Shown here: positions 5,601 through 5,847 of the stretch, piece by piece
Layout: every line of letters starts with the position of its first letter
Position numbering within the stretch: the stretch's first letter is position 1
NCBI GenBank assembly: GCA_028291445.1
Contig: JAQGIA010000544.1
Span: 1 to 5,847 of the forward strand
Direction of reading: 5' to 3'
Origin: Belnapia sp.
Lineage (GTDB): Bacteria > Pseudomonadota > Alphaproteobacteria > Acetobacterales > Acetobacteraceae
Length of the DNA: 5,847 nucleotides
Notes under the pieces: model-generated
The model's database searches: none
What the model saw: the letters and a program-made list of their open reading frames with translations, nothing else
What the model was told of the DNA's origin: nothing
Position numbers and translations under genes: made by a program

Positions 5601-5847
5601 GGTTGGTGCCCCAGGCGAAGAAGTCCTTCCCCTGGCGGCGGAGGAAATTCGCCAGCACCATGCGGTGCACTTCGGAGGCGCCATCCACCAGCCGCGCCTG
5701 GCGGGCATAGCGGTACATCCACTCGACCGGCGTGTCCTTGGAATAGCCACGCGCCCCGAGCAGTTGCAGCGAGGTATCGACCGCCTTGTGCAGCGCGTCG
5801 GCGACCACGACCTTGGCCATGGAGATCTCCTTCCGCGCCAGGCTGCC
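5593..5847 (-). CDS. acyl-CoA dehydrogenase, C-terminal 84 residues (5' part outside window)
   Basis: The frame is open to the right edge and ends with TGA at 5595-5593. It shows the C-terminal helical domain of an FAD-dependent acyl-CoA dehydrogenase: ARKEISMAKVVVADALHKAV, then QLLGARGYSKDTPVEWMYR (the FAD-binding QxxGxxG loop with the Gly-Tyr of the family) and ARLVDGASEVHRMVLANFL, the last helix. The R-x-x-D-G-x-x-E-V-H form resembles the ACAD10/11-like branch more than the classic YEGTSEIQR branch. The enzyme would put a 2,3-double bond into an acyl-CoA, passing electrons to ETF. The ATG at 5820 is internal, since family sequence continues before it to the edge. It precedes the synthetase with an 8-base overlap, so the two should act in order on one substrate: the ligase makes the acyl-CoA and the dehydrogenase oxidises it. 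Confidence 0.93.
   Translation of the reverse strand, partial: GSLARKEISMAKVVVADALHKAVDTSLQLLGARGYSKDTPVEWMYRYARQARLVDGASEVHRMVLANFLRRQGKDFFAWGTNRG

Noticed and set aside
1..5847. CRISPR arrays, tRNA or rRNA genes, insertion sequences
   Set aside because: No spaced direct repeats, tRNA-like cloverleaf, rRNA sequence or transposase frame was seen on either strand.

Overview
The window is very GC-rich. Every confidently recognised gene is of a kind common in soil and environmental Proteobacteria: a Bug/TctC-type periplasmic binding protein, an acyl-CoA synthetase with its acyl-CoA dehydrogenase, a small alpha/beta hydrolase and a D-aminoacylase-type amidohydrolase. Gene content, GC and protein style best suit an alphaproteobacterium of the Acetobacteraceae (Roseomonas-like). 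That placement is inference; a Bug-rich betaproteobacterium cannot be excluded from this window.

Layout. On the + strand, 1-1122 holds the C-terminal part of an amidohydrolase gene that runs in from the left edge. Its reading frame is broken by one in-frame TAG at 853-855, and clear family sequence continues in the same frame up to the natural TGA at 1120-1122. A 112-base gap with two tandem stem-loops follows. The second is a perfect 12-bp inverted repeat (1189-1200 / 1228-1239) that covers the start codon of the next gene. That gene (1235-1897) encodes an unrecognised 220-residue protein with an HExxH zinc-protease-like motif and locally lower GC. It converges, with a 20-base gap, on the minus-strand genes.

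On the minus strand, in order of transcription, lie the end of an acyl-CoA dehydrogenase (5847-5593, partial), an AMP-binding acyl-CoA synthetase (5600-3993, probable GTG start, 8-base overlap), a Bug-family solute-binding protein (3967-3002, 25-base gap) and, after a 262-base gap, an alpha/beta hydrolase (2739-1918). The first three look like one operon for uptake, CoA activation and alpha,beta-dehydrogenation of a carboxylic acid. The substrate cannot be read from the sequence. The hydrolase could release an acid from an ester or amide, but it has a strong ribosome site of its own and may be a separate unit.

The 262-base gap is not empty. On the + strand at 2830-3015 it holds a short frame that starts like a DUF1194 (von Willebrand-like) protein and then loses the resemblance. 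It looks like the 5' stump of a gene cut off where the Bug cluster now begins. A compact hairpin (2788-2816) lies between this stump and the hydrolase start. I see no convincing new multi-gene system. The items most worth a second look are the amber-interrupted amidohydrolase, the orphan HExxH protein behind its start-codon hairpin, and the DUF1194 stump.
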